The notes: generated by a model not told the origin, from the sequence alone. A stretch of DNA of 58,587 bases from Bacteroidaceae bacterium (GCA_024682395.1 JAIKZH010000045.1:1-58587), one strand, 5' to 3'; counted from the stretch's first letter, positions 26,263 through 36,146 are shown. Numbers and translations: made by a program.

Positions 26263-26792
26263 ATGATGAGAGCGTCTATGTCTCTCTGCGTTTCAAATGT
26301 ACAAGAATTAGAAATGTACCTTTATTCTATTTTTATGTTATCTAAAACAATAAAGTCCCGACTTTCTCAAGCCAGGAACTTATTGTGTACAAATTATCAT
26401 TATGCTTGTACATGTTTAATTAACTTAATCTAAACTTAAAAAATAATTTAACAAGAATCTTATAATGCAACCATCAGACACCATAATAATGACATTGATA
26501 CTGTACAAAGTTTTTTACACGTAAACTTTACAAGTTGTTTTTGGGGGTGAATGATTGGTATTGAAGCCTGAGAAGTTTATTCACACGAGCACGAATCGTG
26601 TGAATAAACTTGCAAGCATGTAGCGAACATCACTGTTGGCATTTTCTATAGAATTGGCATTAGTAAATAATTCTGTAGATTTGATAACAAAATAAATGTT
26701 ATAAATTACAAAGACCGAAACGGTTCATTTGAACCTAATCTGCTTGATTATTAAATTCATCCATTTTTAATAGCATAGCTAATCTGTGTTTA
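26263..26792. other. 530-nt gene-free stretch between convergent genes
   Basis: No plausible coding frame was seen. It holds an imperfect hairpin at about 26346-26390 (ACAATAA...TTATTGT), the perfect 16-bp inverted repeat at 26573-26611 and a small GGTTCA/TGAACC hairpin near 26725. Confidence 0.5.
26573..26611. repeat. Perfect 16-bp inverted repeat, 7-nt loop
   Basis: AAGTTTATTCACACGA (26573-26588) and TCGTGTGAATAAACTT (26596-26611) are exact reverse complements around GCACGAA. No T-run follows on either strand, and no gene start is near. Its role is unknown: operator, small structured RNA, or insertion or replication site. Confidence 0.7.
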
Positions 26793-29700
26793 TTATTTTA
26801 GAAGTATTTTTTTACCGTTTTTAATATATATGCCAGGAGATAATGTATTGTTGCCATTGTAGCGTCGACCATGTAAGTCATAAATTGTATCAGACATAGA
26901 GCCGTCCTCACTGACAACACGGATACTTGTCTGTCGTTCCACTGATGCTACAACACAATCAAGGAGCAGGAACTCATGATAGCCATTGAATGTACTGACA
27001 TCCTCAAAACGGATGATGTAATTACCTGCTTTAGTCACAGTAAAGTTTAGTTCTCCATTCTGTGCCGATGTCACATTTGACGACTTGTCACCATTGGCGT
27101 TTGGAGTGGCTGTATATGTTGATGATTCTGCCACAACGGCATCGTTAGCATCTAATATCTTCACTTTATATTGTGGTGATTCTTTCCATGCAGCTGTTGC
27201 AAACGAAAGTTTATAATCGCCAGCAGACAAGGTCAATGGGTAGGCACTCTGACGACCATACTCGGCACAGTTGTCACGCCAGTAGAGAGCCTTTCCCTGA
27301 TAACCTGTAAATCCAGAGAATATACGCGCTCCCAAACTATAATTTGCCGGATACTCATGTACTTCTCCATTCTCTTGGACACAACGCCAACCTGGAGGCA
27401 ACGTACCTTCTGAAGTACTTGTAAGATCGAGTTTGTATATATCTGTTGTATTAGTTGCGATGCCGAATACTGGTTTAAGTACAACCTGATCATCAGGCAT
27501 TGTAAAAGTAATTGTTGAGTTTTGGGAATTGAGACCTGAGAACTTAATGGTCTTACCCAAGGTGTAATAAACTCCGTTTGTTACACGCAGTTCTTTCAGT
27601 TGATATCCATTAGCTGCATTAACATTCAATGAGACAATATCGCCTTCGGCTGCTTCTGTCACGTTAGGAGTAACTGTGCCATTGGCTACATCACGTACTG
27701 CAATCAGATAACGCTCTGCCCCCATATCAGCAGGGGTGTATATAATCTGATCAATGTACATAGGCAGTGCACCTGTGTTAGTCAACAAGAGATTGTTCGA
27801 GCCAGCCTTCAGAGTCGCATTGAATGTAACCTTATGCCAATCGTTCATGTCGGTCTTTTCGATGTTAAGCTGGGTTGAGACACCATTAACTGTAGCTCGC
27901 ATCACTCCAGACTTTGTGGTGCTGGTGTAGCGCACACTAATACGATATTCACCTTGTTCTCCGTCATTAAGTGTGAGTTGATGACGTAAGGTTCCACCAG
28001 TGTTAGTACCCATATCGACAAAGCCGTTACCAGCAAACTCCACGATGTCTGGGAAATAATCCCAGTAAGGATTCACAAGTTTGATGTCCTTCACATTCTT
28101 ATAGTCCATGTTTTCTGCCTCGATGATGATTGGACCATGGTAGCCTGTAGGTTGTTTAGGAGTTGGAAGTGCTGTTGCAATGGGAACGTTGTTGATCACG
28201 TTACTTGTGGCGTTGCCTGCACAATTGATGGTAATATCTACCCCACCCTTATGTACTACGTTTAGTGTATAGGTGCCAGTACCTGCATTCCATTGTGCAT
28301 TGGCACTTGCCGAAGCCAGCAATCCTTTCTTCATGGTGTATGACGGTTCACTGGTAGCCCCTTTGACCATGATAGTCTCTGTCACCGTAGTAGTCGTGTC
28401 AGTGCGGAAGTTATTCAGATAGATGTCTATATGATCTCTATATTCACGTACGATACCGCTACCAAGCATTCCCAAAGTCAGTGTCAGCGACTCACAAGTG
28501 TTATATAAAAGAGGAACACGACCTGTTGCAGTTCTTTTACTGTTCAGATATGTGTAAGGCATATAGGTGACGAGTTGGTTCTGCACACGACTTACAAAGA
28601 GGTCACCTTCTGACAATTTCGGATACTGTTCATTGAAAACATTCTGTTTCTTTGCAACAGTATTCCAGTTCGACTTAGCTGTGGTTCTATTCAACTTCAC
28701 GGGAATTGTATTGGCTAAATCATCGTAAAGTTCTACACAAAGCGGAATAGTACGATAACGTCCTGTGCCCTTGAAATAACAGTGATTGTCCATCAACTGT
28801 CCATTGCCCACATTCGCAGGGTCGTCCTGCTTGTAAAGTCCGTCGTATAGCGTACCCCATGTAGCATACTTATCTTCGTCATTGCCCGAAGTAGAATTGG
28901 CTATAAGAGCTATTCGTGTACTGTCCACCACTTCCTTGCGCGAAGGAATATAGAATGTACCGTCAATAACCTTGCGCCACATGTCAATCCATGCACCACG
29001 GAATCCCTCATATGTTGTCCAGTTACGGCGTGTATATCCATCCACCGTACTCTTATTGGTTTCCTTGAAGCACTCATCTGGAATGGTTTCTGGTCCATCC
29101 CATACAGCACCTCCGTTTACACCGCACTGCTCCATCACCGTACCGATTCCTGCGGCTATAGGATACTTTGCTTTGTTCTGTCCCAAAATGGCATCCATGG
29201 CACCGCACCATCCGCAACGGTCATAGCGCACACCATAGTTCTTTGCCAATCCGCTGATGAAAGGCGACAGAGTGACACTCTCGTTGTTATACCAACAACC
29301 AGATGTTGTGTACTTGTAAAGCCACAGGATTGCTTCCGAATAATCGCGACATGCTTGCAACAGATTCCTGTTGCGCTTCATCATGCCCACTGGACTCAAA
29401 CCATAGCTCCATATGTTACCACAGAACGAGATGGTTAGAAAACCTCCGTACTGATGAGACATCTTCACGAGATTCGCAAACAAGGCAATCTGATCAACCT
29501 GTTTTACAGAACCCTTATCACTTTCATCAAAGCCCCAGAACTGCTCAGCGAAGTTCCAGCCAAGAAAATTGGGATAGCGTTTGAAAAAGTACTCAAACGT
29601 TTCCAAGTCGTCTGCCTGAAGATGTGTGCGTCCGCCAGAAGCAGGTTGGCAGGTAAACCAAAGTCCGTTCTGCTGACATACTGTTGCCCATGACTTATAT

Positions 29701-29957
29701 GTCCTCACAGCCGAGCGCGGCATCTTATAAACATTCTTCTCTTTGTCATACTGGCATGAAACACTTAGGTTCATACATACCCAAGGTTTTATATCATCTG
29801 GCACCAAGTCAATGATTTTTTGCGGATCGGCAGCGTTCCACACATCAATGTGTATCATCCACAACGGATGTTCATTGTCAATAGGACGACGTTGCTGAGC
29901 TATCGCACTACAAGTTAAAATAAATAGTCCGGTCAATAGTAATAATATTCGTTTCAT
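26793..29957 (-). CDS. GH98 glycoside hydrolase with CBM and C-terminal secretion tail (probable endo-xylanase)
   Basis: The 1054-residue protein has a signal peptide (MKRILLLLTGLFILTCSAIAQ). The GH98 catalytic part (about 25-340) is recognised by PLWMIHIDVWNAADPQKIID and LGWNFAEQFWGFD, the latter carrying a Glu in the family's catalytic region; a GH98 C-terminal domain follows. Residues about 620-745 look like a CBM35/CBM6 lectin (IIIEAENMDY, GGTLRHQLTL, YIDQIIYTP), about 750-830 like an InlB-type repeat (GYQLKELRVTNG), then a beta-sandwich. The end (DTIYDLHGRRYNG... GIYIKNGKKILLK) resembles the Prevotella type IX-like sorting tail. GH98 members act on blood-group antigens or, in gut Bacteroides, on branched glucuronoarabinoxylan. 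The GH115 neighbour favours xylan. Confidence 0.85.
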   Translation of the reverse strand: MKRILLLLTGLFILTCSAIAQQRRPIDNEHPLWMIHIDVWNAADPQKIIDLVPDDIKPWVCMNLSVSCQYDKEKNVYKMPRSAVRTYKSWATVCQQNGLWFTCQPASGGRTHLQADDLETFEYFFKRYPNFLGWNFAEQFWGFDESDKGSVKQVDQIALFANLVKMSHQYGGFLTISFCGNIWSYGLSPVGMMKRNRNLLQACRDYSEAILWLYKYTTSGCWYNNESVTLSPFISGLAKNYGVRYDRCGWCGAMDAILGQNKAKYPIAAGIGTVMEQCGVNGGAVWDGPETIPDECFKETNKSTVDGYTRRNWTTYEGFRGAWIDMWRKVIDGTFYIPSRKEVVDSTRIALIANSTSGNDEDKYATWGTLYDGLYKQDDPANVGNGQLMDNHCYFKGTGRYRTIPLCVELYDDLANTIPVKLNRTTAKSNWNTVAKKQNVFNEQYPKLSEGDLFVSRVQNQLVTYMPYTYLNSKRTATGRVPLLYNTCESLTLTLGMLGSGIVREYRDHIDIYLNNFRTDTTTTVTETIMVKGATSEPSYTMKKGLLASASANAQWNAGTGTYTLNVVHKGGVDITINCAGNATSNVINNVPIATALPTPKQPTGYHGPIIIEAENMDYKNVKDIKLVNPYWDYFPDIVEFAGNGFVDMGTNTGGTLRHQLTLNDGEQGEYRISVRYTSTTKSGVMRATVNGVSTQLNIEKTDMNDWHKVTFNATLKAGSNNLLLTNTGALPMYIDQIIYTPADMGAERYLIAVRDVANGTVTPNVTEAAEGDIVSLNVNAANGYQLKELRVTNGVYYTLGKTIKFSGLNSQNSTITFTMPDDQVVLKPVFGIATNTTDIYKLDLTSTSEGTLPPGWRCVQENGEVHEYPANYSLGARIFSGFTGYQGKALYWRDNCAEYGRQSAYPLTLSAGDYKLSFATAAWKESPQYKVKILDANDAVVAESSTYTATPNANGDKSSNVTSAQNGELNFTVTKAGNYIIRFEDVSTFNGYHEFLLLDCVVASVERQTSIRVVSEDGSMSDTIYDLHGRRYNGNNTLSPGIYIKNGKKILLK

Positions 29958-30109
29958 AGAACAATTTTTTTTAAAATATTTAAATATTAATGGTATTATG
30001 ATATTATTATGATTTCGTATGTAAGTAATTTAAATCAACTATGATGTATGCAACTTGATTATCAATTCGTAACATATCAGAAACAAGATACTCTGTTCTT
30101 TATTCGTTA

Positions 30110-32662
30110 TTATCTGAACCTGTTTCCGAAATAACTATAATGATTGTTGTCGGGATTCACTACAATCTGTTCAAGTATGATTTCAGGGTCTATCATGATG
30201 ATTTTCAGAACATGTTTACCTGGACTGACTTCTGAAAATGTTGTATCAAGCCAACGGATGTTATCGAATACCTCATCACGGCGCGGCAACTGACGTCCAT
30301 GCCAGTAACCGCTCAATGCTAAGCGACTGCGCTGTGGAAGTGGTTTAAGTACTTTGGAACGGGCGAGATTCTGAGGATTGTACTCAGAGAAAGTATCCAC
30401 GATACCACGACGGGCATCAATGGTCTGCATAGGCTGATCATCAATTTGAATGCCAATACGAAGACCGCGTGAAGGATAAATGTCTTGAGTTGGCAAAATA
30501 CCGATAGCAACTTTGGCGTCTGATGTCAGGTCAATGTCATATTCCAAAACGGCTCCGCTATTCTGGGCGAGAACGTTGCTACTACCCATACATCCCTTAC
30601 CACGTCCGAGATCTGGCAAAAACATCCATGCTGCATTCTTTTTGTCGGTCTTACGAGAATATTGGTAGGCTGGAATGGAATATTCTTTTGTTGCTGGTTG
30701 GTCTTCGAGAGCATAACCAACGTTGAAATCCAATGAGCCACGATTCGGTTTTTCAATAGGAGCTTTTTCCTTAAAGCCTTCTCGAATGGCATTACGGGAA
30801 AGCAACATTGGATTGATATTCTCATTAGGCATATACCACTGCGTGTAACCGATATGCTTGTCCTGCATCATCTTGTTCCATTTGCCACCCGAAATCTTAT
30901 GATAATAATCACTGAGTTGCTGATCGCGAACCATCAGTTGCTCAATGAAGTTGGAGTTTCCACGTGTTGCAGCATTATATATCATGTGAACTCCCGCACT
31001 TGCCACTACAGGATAATAAACCAACTGATAATAGGCATCCTGGGCCTCAGCAGGAATATTGGTTTGCAATGCCTCTGCACGAGCTGAAAGTGAAAGCCAT
31101 AGACTATCAATATATGCCATTTCATCCTTATTAAAGATGCCCGGCACCTGTGATTCAGCCTTGCGCCACAGATTATATTTAGAATATTTTGCAATAAGGT
31201 CAGCTGTTTCTTTAGCATATTCTGTTCCAAAAGCATTAGCTGTAAAGTTTTCAAGCCATGTCTGTTCGTCACCGGCTTTTACCGACTCTGGATTCCAAGC
31301 ATAATGCATAATGAAGTCAATGGGAACCTCCTTTGGTTTTAAGTCGCCCACATTGATAATCCAGATACGGTCGATACCTGTCTGATATGCCAAGTTCAAT
31401 TGTTCACGCAACTTAGGAATGGTTGTAGTATTCATCCAACGATCGTTCCATGGTCCACCATTCATGTCAATATGGTAATAGAGCCCTAACCCACCCTTGC
31501 GCTTGCGTTCAAAATCTCGTCCGATTCGACGGATGTAACCCCAGTTGTTGTCACAGAACAACAATGTCACATCATCAGGCACAGTAAGACCAGCATCGTA
31601 ATAACGCTGAACCTCAGTAAAAATAGCCCAAAGCTGAGGCACGGCATCTTCGCGTCCATACACCTTCTTTATAATAGAACGCTGGCCTTTGATTACCTCA
31701 CGCAGTGTCTTGATATTGTCCTCATCGTCACCTTTACCCATCGCAACATCACCGTCTCCACGCATACCAATGGTAACAAGGTTTTCATACGCCTTATTGC
31801 GTTGCATACCTTCCATAAAGAACTGATCAACACGCTCTTTGTTGACACTATAGTCCCAAGGACCTACAGTTTCCTTTCGGTGTAAATATTCCTGATGTGC
31901 ACGCATCATCGGCTCATGATGACTGGTTCCCATAACGATGCCGTATTCATCAGCCAAACGCGGACACTCAGGATCGTCCTCATTAAAGGCTGTTGCCCAC
32001 ATGGCTGGCCACAGATAATTGGCTTTCAGACGTAATAAAAGTTCAAACATATGAGCATACATTTTGGAATTCACGCCACCGAAATGTTCTGTAGCCCATT
32101 CACCAAAAGAAGGCCATTCATCGTTGATAAATATACCGCGATACTTTACTTTGGGTGAAGGTTGCACAAATCTGCCATCCGACCAGTAAACCTCGTCACT
32201 ATGTTTTACAGGAACATCTGCCCACCAGTACCATGGTGACACACCTATACGTTGACTTATTTCATAAATGCCATAAATGGTACCACGCTTGTCGCTGCCG
32301 ACAATGACGAGGTTTCCGTCCACCATATCAATTACGAACGACTCCCACTGGCCTTTCACCCTATTCACATCAAGTTTATTCTGCTTCACGAGTTTGTTAA
32401 TAAAAGAACTCTTTCCTAAAGTACCGACAACGATAGAGCCCTTCGGGATATTTTTATCCTTTACCACCTCTGACGCCACACCTGTAACTTTTCTTATATC
32501 GTCAGCCAAATCATTTGCCGCACGAATCACACCTTTCCAATCCTGTCCATCTACAACAATTGCCGCTGTTTTTCCGTCTTTGGCAATGCAAAAGGATTCA
32601 TTCGCCATTGAATTCAATGTCAGGGCAAAGAACAGCAATGTTACAGTCAATAGTCTTTTCAT
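30110..32662 (-). CDS. GH115 alpha-glucuronidase
   Basis: Starting at 32662 (MKRLLTVTLLFFALTLNSMA) the protein has 850 residues with a signal peptide. GH115 signatures include RGIFINDEWPSFGEWATEHF, YLWPAMWATAFNEDDP and GIVMGTSHHEPMMRAHQEY. These enzymes remove 4-O-methyl-glucuronic acid from internal xylose residues of xylan. The start is set by the promoter at 32692-32724: the longer frame from 32719 would begin upstream of the transcript. It lies 152 nt before GH98 and downstream of the HTCS regulator on the same strand. The pair suggests stepwise attack on glucuronoarabinoxylan. Confidence 0.92.
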   Translation of the reverse strand: MKRLLTVTLLFFALTLNSMANESFCIAKDGKTAAIVVDGQDWKGVIRAANDLADDIRKVTGVASEVVKDKNIPKGSIVVGTLGKSSFINKLVKQNKLDVNRVKGQWESFVIDMVDGNLVIVGSDKRGTIYGIYEISQRIGVSPWYWWADVPVKHSDEVYWSDGRFVQPSPKVKYRGIFINDEWPSFGEWATEHFGGVNSKMYAHMFELLLRLKANYLWPAMWATAFNEDDPECPRLADEYGIVMGTSHHEPMMRAHQEYLHRKETVGPWDYSVNKERVDQFFMEGMQRNKAYENLVTIGMRGDGDVAMGKGDDEDNIKTLREVIKGQRSIIKKVYGREDAVPQLWAIFTEVQRYYDAGLTVPDDVTLLFCDNNWGYIRRIGRDFERKRKGGLGLYYHIDMNGGPWNDRWMNTTTIPKLREQLNLAYQTGIDRIWIINVGDLKPKEVPIDFIMHYAWNPESVKAGDEQTWLENFTANAFGTEYAKETADLIAKYSKYNLWRKAESQVPGIFNKDEMAYIDSLWLSLSARAEALQTNIPAEAQDAYYQLVYYPVVASAGVHMIYNAATRGNSNFIEQLMVRDQQLSDYYHKISGGKWNKMMQDKHIGYTQWYMPNENINPMLLSRNAIREGFKEKAPIEKPNRGSLDFNVGYALEDQPATKEYSIPAYQYSRKTDKKNAAWMFLPDLGRGKGCMGSSNVLAQNSGAVLEYDIDLTSDAKVAIGILPTQDIYPSRGLRIGIQIDDQPMQTIDARRGIVDTFSEYNPQNLARSKVLKPLPQRSRLALSGYWHGRQLPRRDEVFDNIRWLDTTFSEVSPGKHVLKIIMIDPEIILEQIVVNPDNNHYSYFGNRFR

Positions 32663-32691
32663 ATTATTTACATTAATTGTTATCTTTGTCG

Positions 32692-32724
32692 CAAAATTAC
32701 AATGAAAAACGTGCAACATCCAAA
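32692..32724 (-). promoter_or_regulatory. Promoter of the GH115/GH98 genes
   Basis: On the minus strand TTTG (32724-32721), a 21-nt spacer and TAATTTTG (32699-32692). The -33 element falls in the loop of the HTCS terminator hairpin, so the two signals overlap. Confidence 0.7.
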
Positions 32725-32739
32725 GAAAAATGTTGCACG
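32705..32739 (-). terminator. Terminator of the HTCS gene
   Basis: On the minus strand CGTGCAACAT and ATGTTGCACG form a perfect 10-bp stem with a 10-nt loop, followed by five T. It lies 27 nt after the HTCS stop and overlaps the promoter of GH115; the inverted repeat could double as an operator. Confidence 0.8.
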
Positions 32740-32766
32740 ACTAATGAAAAATGTTTCATACAGAAA

Positions 32767-35700
32767 CTATCTGTTTATTTTTGAATCCATATACTCTGAA
32801 GGAGACATTCCGAAATGAGTCTTGAAAGCTGTATAGAAGTGAGTTTGGTCAATATAGCCGACTTTATCGGCAATCTGCGAGACATTTACCTTGCCCTCGC
32901 GCAGAAGACGCGCTGCCTGCTCCATACGAAGGTTACGAAGGAAACGGCCCGTGGCAATTCCTGTCATTTCTTTCATCTTACGATGCAACTGGGCGCGACT
33001 GAGACCTACATCTGAAGCCAGTATGTCAACATTGTATTCTGGGTCTGATATATGTGCATTAATAGAACGCATAATGCGATCCATAAGTGCATCGTCATTG
33101 CCTTTCACTTTTATATTTTCCATACGCTCTTCCTGTTGGACTGCACCACTGAACTTTCCTCGCAAACGAAGTCGGTTATCTATAAGACTGTCAATCCTTA
33201 TCTGCAATTCATTCCAATCAACAGGTTTTGCAATATAGGCATCTGCACCAGCCTTAAATCCCAATAATTTTTGTTCAACTTCCTCTTTAGACGAAAGTAT
33301 AATGACTGGGATATCGCTGATTGTTGTATTGCTTTTGATACGTTTAAGCATCGTTATACCATCCATAACAGGCATCATCACATCGCTTACAACCAGATTA
33401 TAAGTATTGGTTAGCATCATCTTCAAAGCCTCCTTTCCATTAAGAGCATAGTCAAACTTATATTGTGTGTTAAGTTCGCTGATGATACTATTAGCCATAT
33501 CTACATCATTTCCTACAATCAAAATATGATGTCTGCCAGATGTTCGTAAGTTATGGTTGGACTGATGCATGAAACTCAACTTCTCCATAGCCAATCGCAT
33601 ACGCACTCTATTACGCCATTTCATGCCGATTAGCGCTATTACACCTAAGATTCCTAAAACATACAAAATATATGCAAATGTGGTGCGGTACCACGGAGCA
33701 TCAATTATAATGGTATATGTATGTGACGCCGAAACCACTCCGCCAACAATGGCACGTACTTCCAACTGATAGGAGCCAATGGGAAGATGAGCAAACGTAA
33801 TGGTATTTTGTCCCTCACTATTGCGTGTCCATTTCGAATTATGGCTTAATCTGTATTCAAAAACTGTATTGGCGGCATCTATGAAATTCATCAATGAGAA
33901 CTCCATTGAGATTACATTATCACCATAAGGAAACGAAAATTTAGTGGATTCCTGATGGTTCTCACCTGATATCTGAGTTACACGCTTACCACCGAAAAAC
34001 ATATTGGTAAGTCGTATTTCACCAAAGTTGGCAGACGTTTCCTGTACCTGCTTAGGCGTAAAGGTTGTGAGGCCGTCACTGGTGGCGAAAAAGATACGGT
34101 CGGACTGTGGAATATACAAACCTGCATTAGGAATAAATTCCTTGTCTGTCAATCCAAAACCGCTTATGTGGCTGACCCACTGGGAATCTGACATGCGATA
34201 ATGCCAAATGCCCATCGTGGTGGAACACCAAATATCGCCCAATCGGTCTTGCACTATATAACTAATAGTGAAACCACGAAGTCGCCCTGCATTGGGGAAC
34301 TCTTCCACCTTATTTGTTTTGCGACGCCACACATAAAGTCCCTCCATAGTACCTATCAGCATATCGCCTTGTATGGTCTCACAAAGGCTTTCGCATCGTT
34401 TGCCTTCTAAAATGGCATTCATAAAGTTCTCTCCATCATAGCAGCAGACACCATTTGTAGTAGCCAACCAGATATTTCCTTTACTATCTGTGGCCATTGA
34501 CATAATCCAGTCATTGCAGAGCCTACCTCCATGTTTGTCATGATAGGAGTTCTGACTGAAGTGTCTGATGGAACCATTTGCTGTATCGTAACTCAACATT
34601 CCTCGGCCAAAAACTGAGAAATAAATATGTCCCCGTCCATCGTCTGCCATATTGTTTACCACGTTGCATGGAAAACTTATCAGTTGCCTGACTTGTCCGT
34701 TTTGAGGATTGTAGGCATAGACCTCTGTTCCTGCACCCACATAGAAATTACCTTGTGAGTCACGATTAATGAACTCAACCCAAGCTGGAGATGCAGGATG
34801 GGCAATGAGTTGACCGTCGTGATCAAAGCCAAAGATACCTTCACCACGAACAGAGCACCATATGATGCCGTTATCACCTTGACACAGAGAAGACACAAAA
34901 TTGCCTATGTCATGTTTCTGACCAGAGAAGCTCCATGACGTGAATTGAGGCTTGTGACCAGGAATAACCAGCAGTCCTTTGTGCCAACAACCTATCCATA
35001 TATTACCCTGCCGATCTTCAAACAGAGTCTGCACAGTACTTGTGTTCATATTAATGCCATGAACATTAAACTTGTAGTGCTGCACTTTCCTTGAGCCTTT
35101 AGGTATCCACAACAGGCCATTACCACGTGTTCCTATATATATATTACCCACATGGTCACGCATAACCGTCCAATAATGGGGATTCAAAGATGCCATTTCA
35201 GTCACATCAAAATAATCATCATGAAACGTTCCATTATCAAACAGAGACAGAAGGTGACTATTCATCACCAGGACTTTGCCATCTGCATCGGCAAACGCCA
35301 TAGGCGGTGCATGACGTTCATTAAATAATTGCGGACGTTTACCTTTTTGAATAAATCCGAAATATTTATTTCCATCCTTCCATAGATTACCATTAGCATC
35401 CACCAACATATGACTAAAGAATTTATCGTCGGAATCGGCCTCATAATTCTTCATCGGAATTAATGTGCAATTATCCACATCAATCCGAAACAGTCCAAAA
35501 CCAGCTGTTCCAACCACAATTTTTCCATCAGGCAATTGACAAATATCGGTAATACGAGAACGATCATAAAGTGGACTATTGTATCTGACAAAACTATCTG
35601 TTGCATCATCATAACGCTGAACACCAATATTTGTACCCACCCATAAGTTGCCGTCCGTATCACAAAAGACCTTGTTGACAATGTTGAACATAAGCGATGT

Positions 35701-35919
35701 TGAGTCCTGCGGAAGATTCTTATAAACAGTAAACTTATAACCATCGAAACGGTTCAATCCATTTTCTGTTCCAATCCATATATATCCTGATTTGTCCTGA
35801 CAAATACTTGTTATGTTCGTATTCGATATTTTATCGCTGGTAAAAAACACACCATTCTGAGACCACACAGATATGATGCAGTTCCATAAAAATATAAAAA
35901 AAACAAATACTCTTTTCAT
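32767..35919 (-). CDS. HTCS-like regulator lacking the histidine kinase domain
   Basis: The 1050-residue protein has a signal peptide, a two-propeller sensor with repeated blade motifs (GYIWIGTENGLNRFDGYKF, GNIWIGCWHKGLLV), a Y_Y_Y domain (about 650-740), a membrane helix near 748-765, then a receiver (797-910) and an AraC-type HTH (about 945-1045, ending GYIDQTHFYTAFKTHFGMSP). A usual HTCS has about 1300-1400 residues with HisKA and HATPase between membrane and receiver; both are absent. At 782-793 FMHQSNHNLRTS still resembles an H-box, and the receiver follows at once. The receiver keeps Asp846 (VVSDVMMPVMDG) and Lys898 (AKPVD), but its acidic pair reads Gly-Asn (LIVGNDVDM, 803-804). It precedes GH115 and GH98 and presumably controls them in response to a xylan fragment. 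Confidence 0.85.
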   Translation of the reverse strand: MKRVFVFFIFLWNCIISVWSQNGVFFTSDKISNTNITSICQDKSGYIWIGTENGLNRFDGYKFTVYKNLPQDSTSLMFNIVNKVFCDTDGNLWVGTNIGVQRYDDATDSFVRYNSPLYDRSRITDICQLPDGKIVVGTAGFGLFRIDVDNCTLIPMKNYEADSDDKFFSHMLVDANGNLWKDGNKYFGFIQKGKRPQLFNERHAPPMAFADADGKVLVMNSHLLSLFDNGTFHDDYFDVTEMASLNPHYWTVMRDHVGNIYIGTRGNGLLWIPKGSRKVQHYKFNVHGINMNTSTVQTLFEDRQGNIWIGCWHKGLLVIPGHKPQFTSWSFSGQKHDIGNFVSSLCQGDNGIIWCSVRGEGIFGFDHDGQLIAHPASPAWVEFINRDSQGNFYVGAGTEVYAYNPQNGQVRQLISFPCNVVNNMADDGRGHIYFSVFGRGMLSYDTANGSIRHFSQNSYHDKHGGRLCNDWIMSMATDSKGNIWLATTNGVCCYDGENFMNAILEGKRCESLCETIQGDMLIGTMEGLYVWRRKTNKVEEFPNAGRLRGFTISYIVQDRLGDIWCSTTMGIWHYRMSDSQWVSHISGFGLTDKEFIPNAGLYIPQSDRIFFATSDGLTTFTPKQVQETSANFGEIRLTNMFFGGKRVTQISGENHQESTKFSFPYGDNVISMEFSLMNFIDAANTVFEYRLSHNSKWTRNSEGQNTITFAHLPIGSYQLEVRAIVGGVVSASHTYTIIIDAPWYRTTFAYILYVLGILGVIALIGMKWRNRVRMRLAMEKLSFMHQSNHNLRTSGRHHILIVGNDVDMANSIISELNTQYKFDYALNGKEALKMMLTNTYNLVVSDVMMPVMDGITMLKRIKSNTTISDIPVIILSSKEEVEQKLLGFKAGADAYIAKPVDWNELQIRIDSLIDNRLRLRGKFSGAVQQEERMENIKVKGNDDALMDRIMRSINAHISDPEYNVDILASDVGLSRAQLHRKMKEMTGIATGRFLRNLRMEQAARLLREGKVNVSQIADKVGYIDQTHFYTAFKTHFGMSPSEYMDSKINR

Positions 35920-35953
35920 AAAAACTCAACATTGCATTAGTCAGATTGTGTGA

Positions 35954-35961
35954 CAAAGATA
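35954..35961 (-). promoter_or_regulatory. -7 element upstream of the HTCS gene
   Basis: On the minus strand TATCTTTG (35961-35954) matches TAnnTTTG, 34 nt ahead of the start codon. No convincing -33 was seen. Confidence 0.55.
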
Positions 35962-36080
35962 CAAATAATAATCACTTTTCCATAAAAATATTCCAAAAAA
36001 CATTCAATTAGCAATTTAAGACAGCCCATATTCATAAAGACGAATGCATATGGTTACAAATTATATAATTAATAAAAAAT

Positions 36081-36111
36081 TTTGTACATTCACAGAATAT
36101 GGTTAACTTTG
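36081..36111 (+). promoter_or_regulatory. Promoter of the nitroreductase gene
   Basis: TTTG (36081-36084), a 19-nt spacer and TAACTTTG (36104-36111) match both consensus elements. The ATG at 36099 lies inside the promoter, which fixes the true start at 36147. Confidence 0.82.
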
Positions 36112-36146
36112 AAAAAGAATTGTTAATCATATATATACACATCATC

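Noticed and set aside
32663-32719. Longer start for GH115 at 32719
   Set aside because: It would begin upstream of the promoter -7 element at 32692-32699; the signal peptide starts at 32662.
36099-36146. Nitroreductase start at 36099
   Set aside because: The ATG lies between the -33 and -7 elements of the gene's own promoter.
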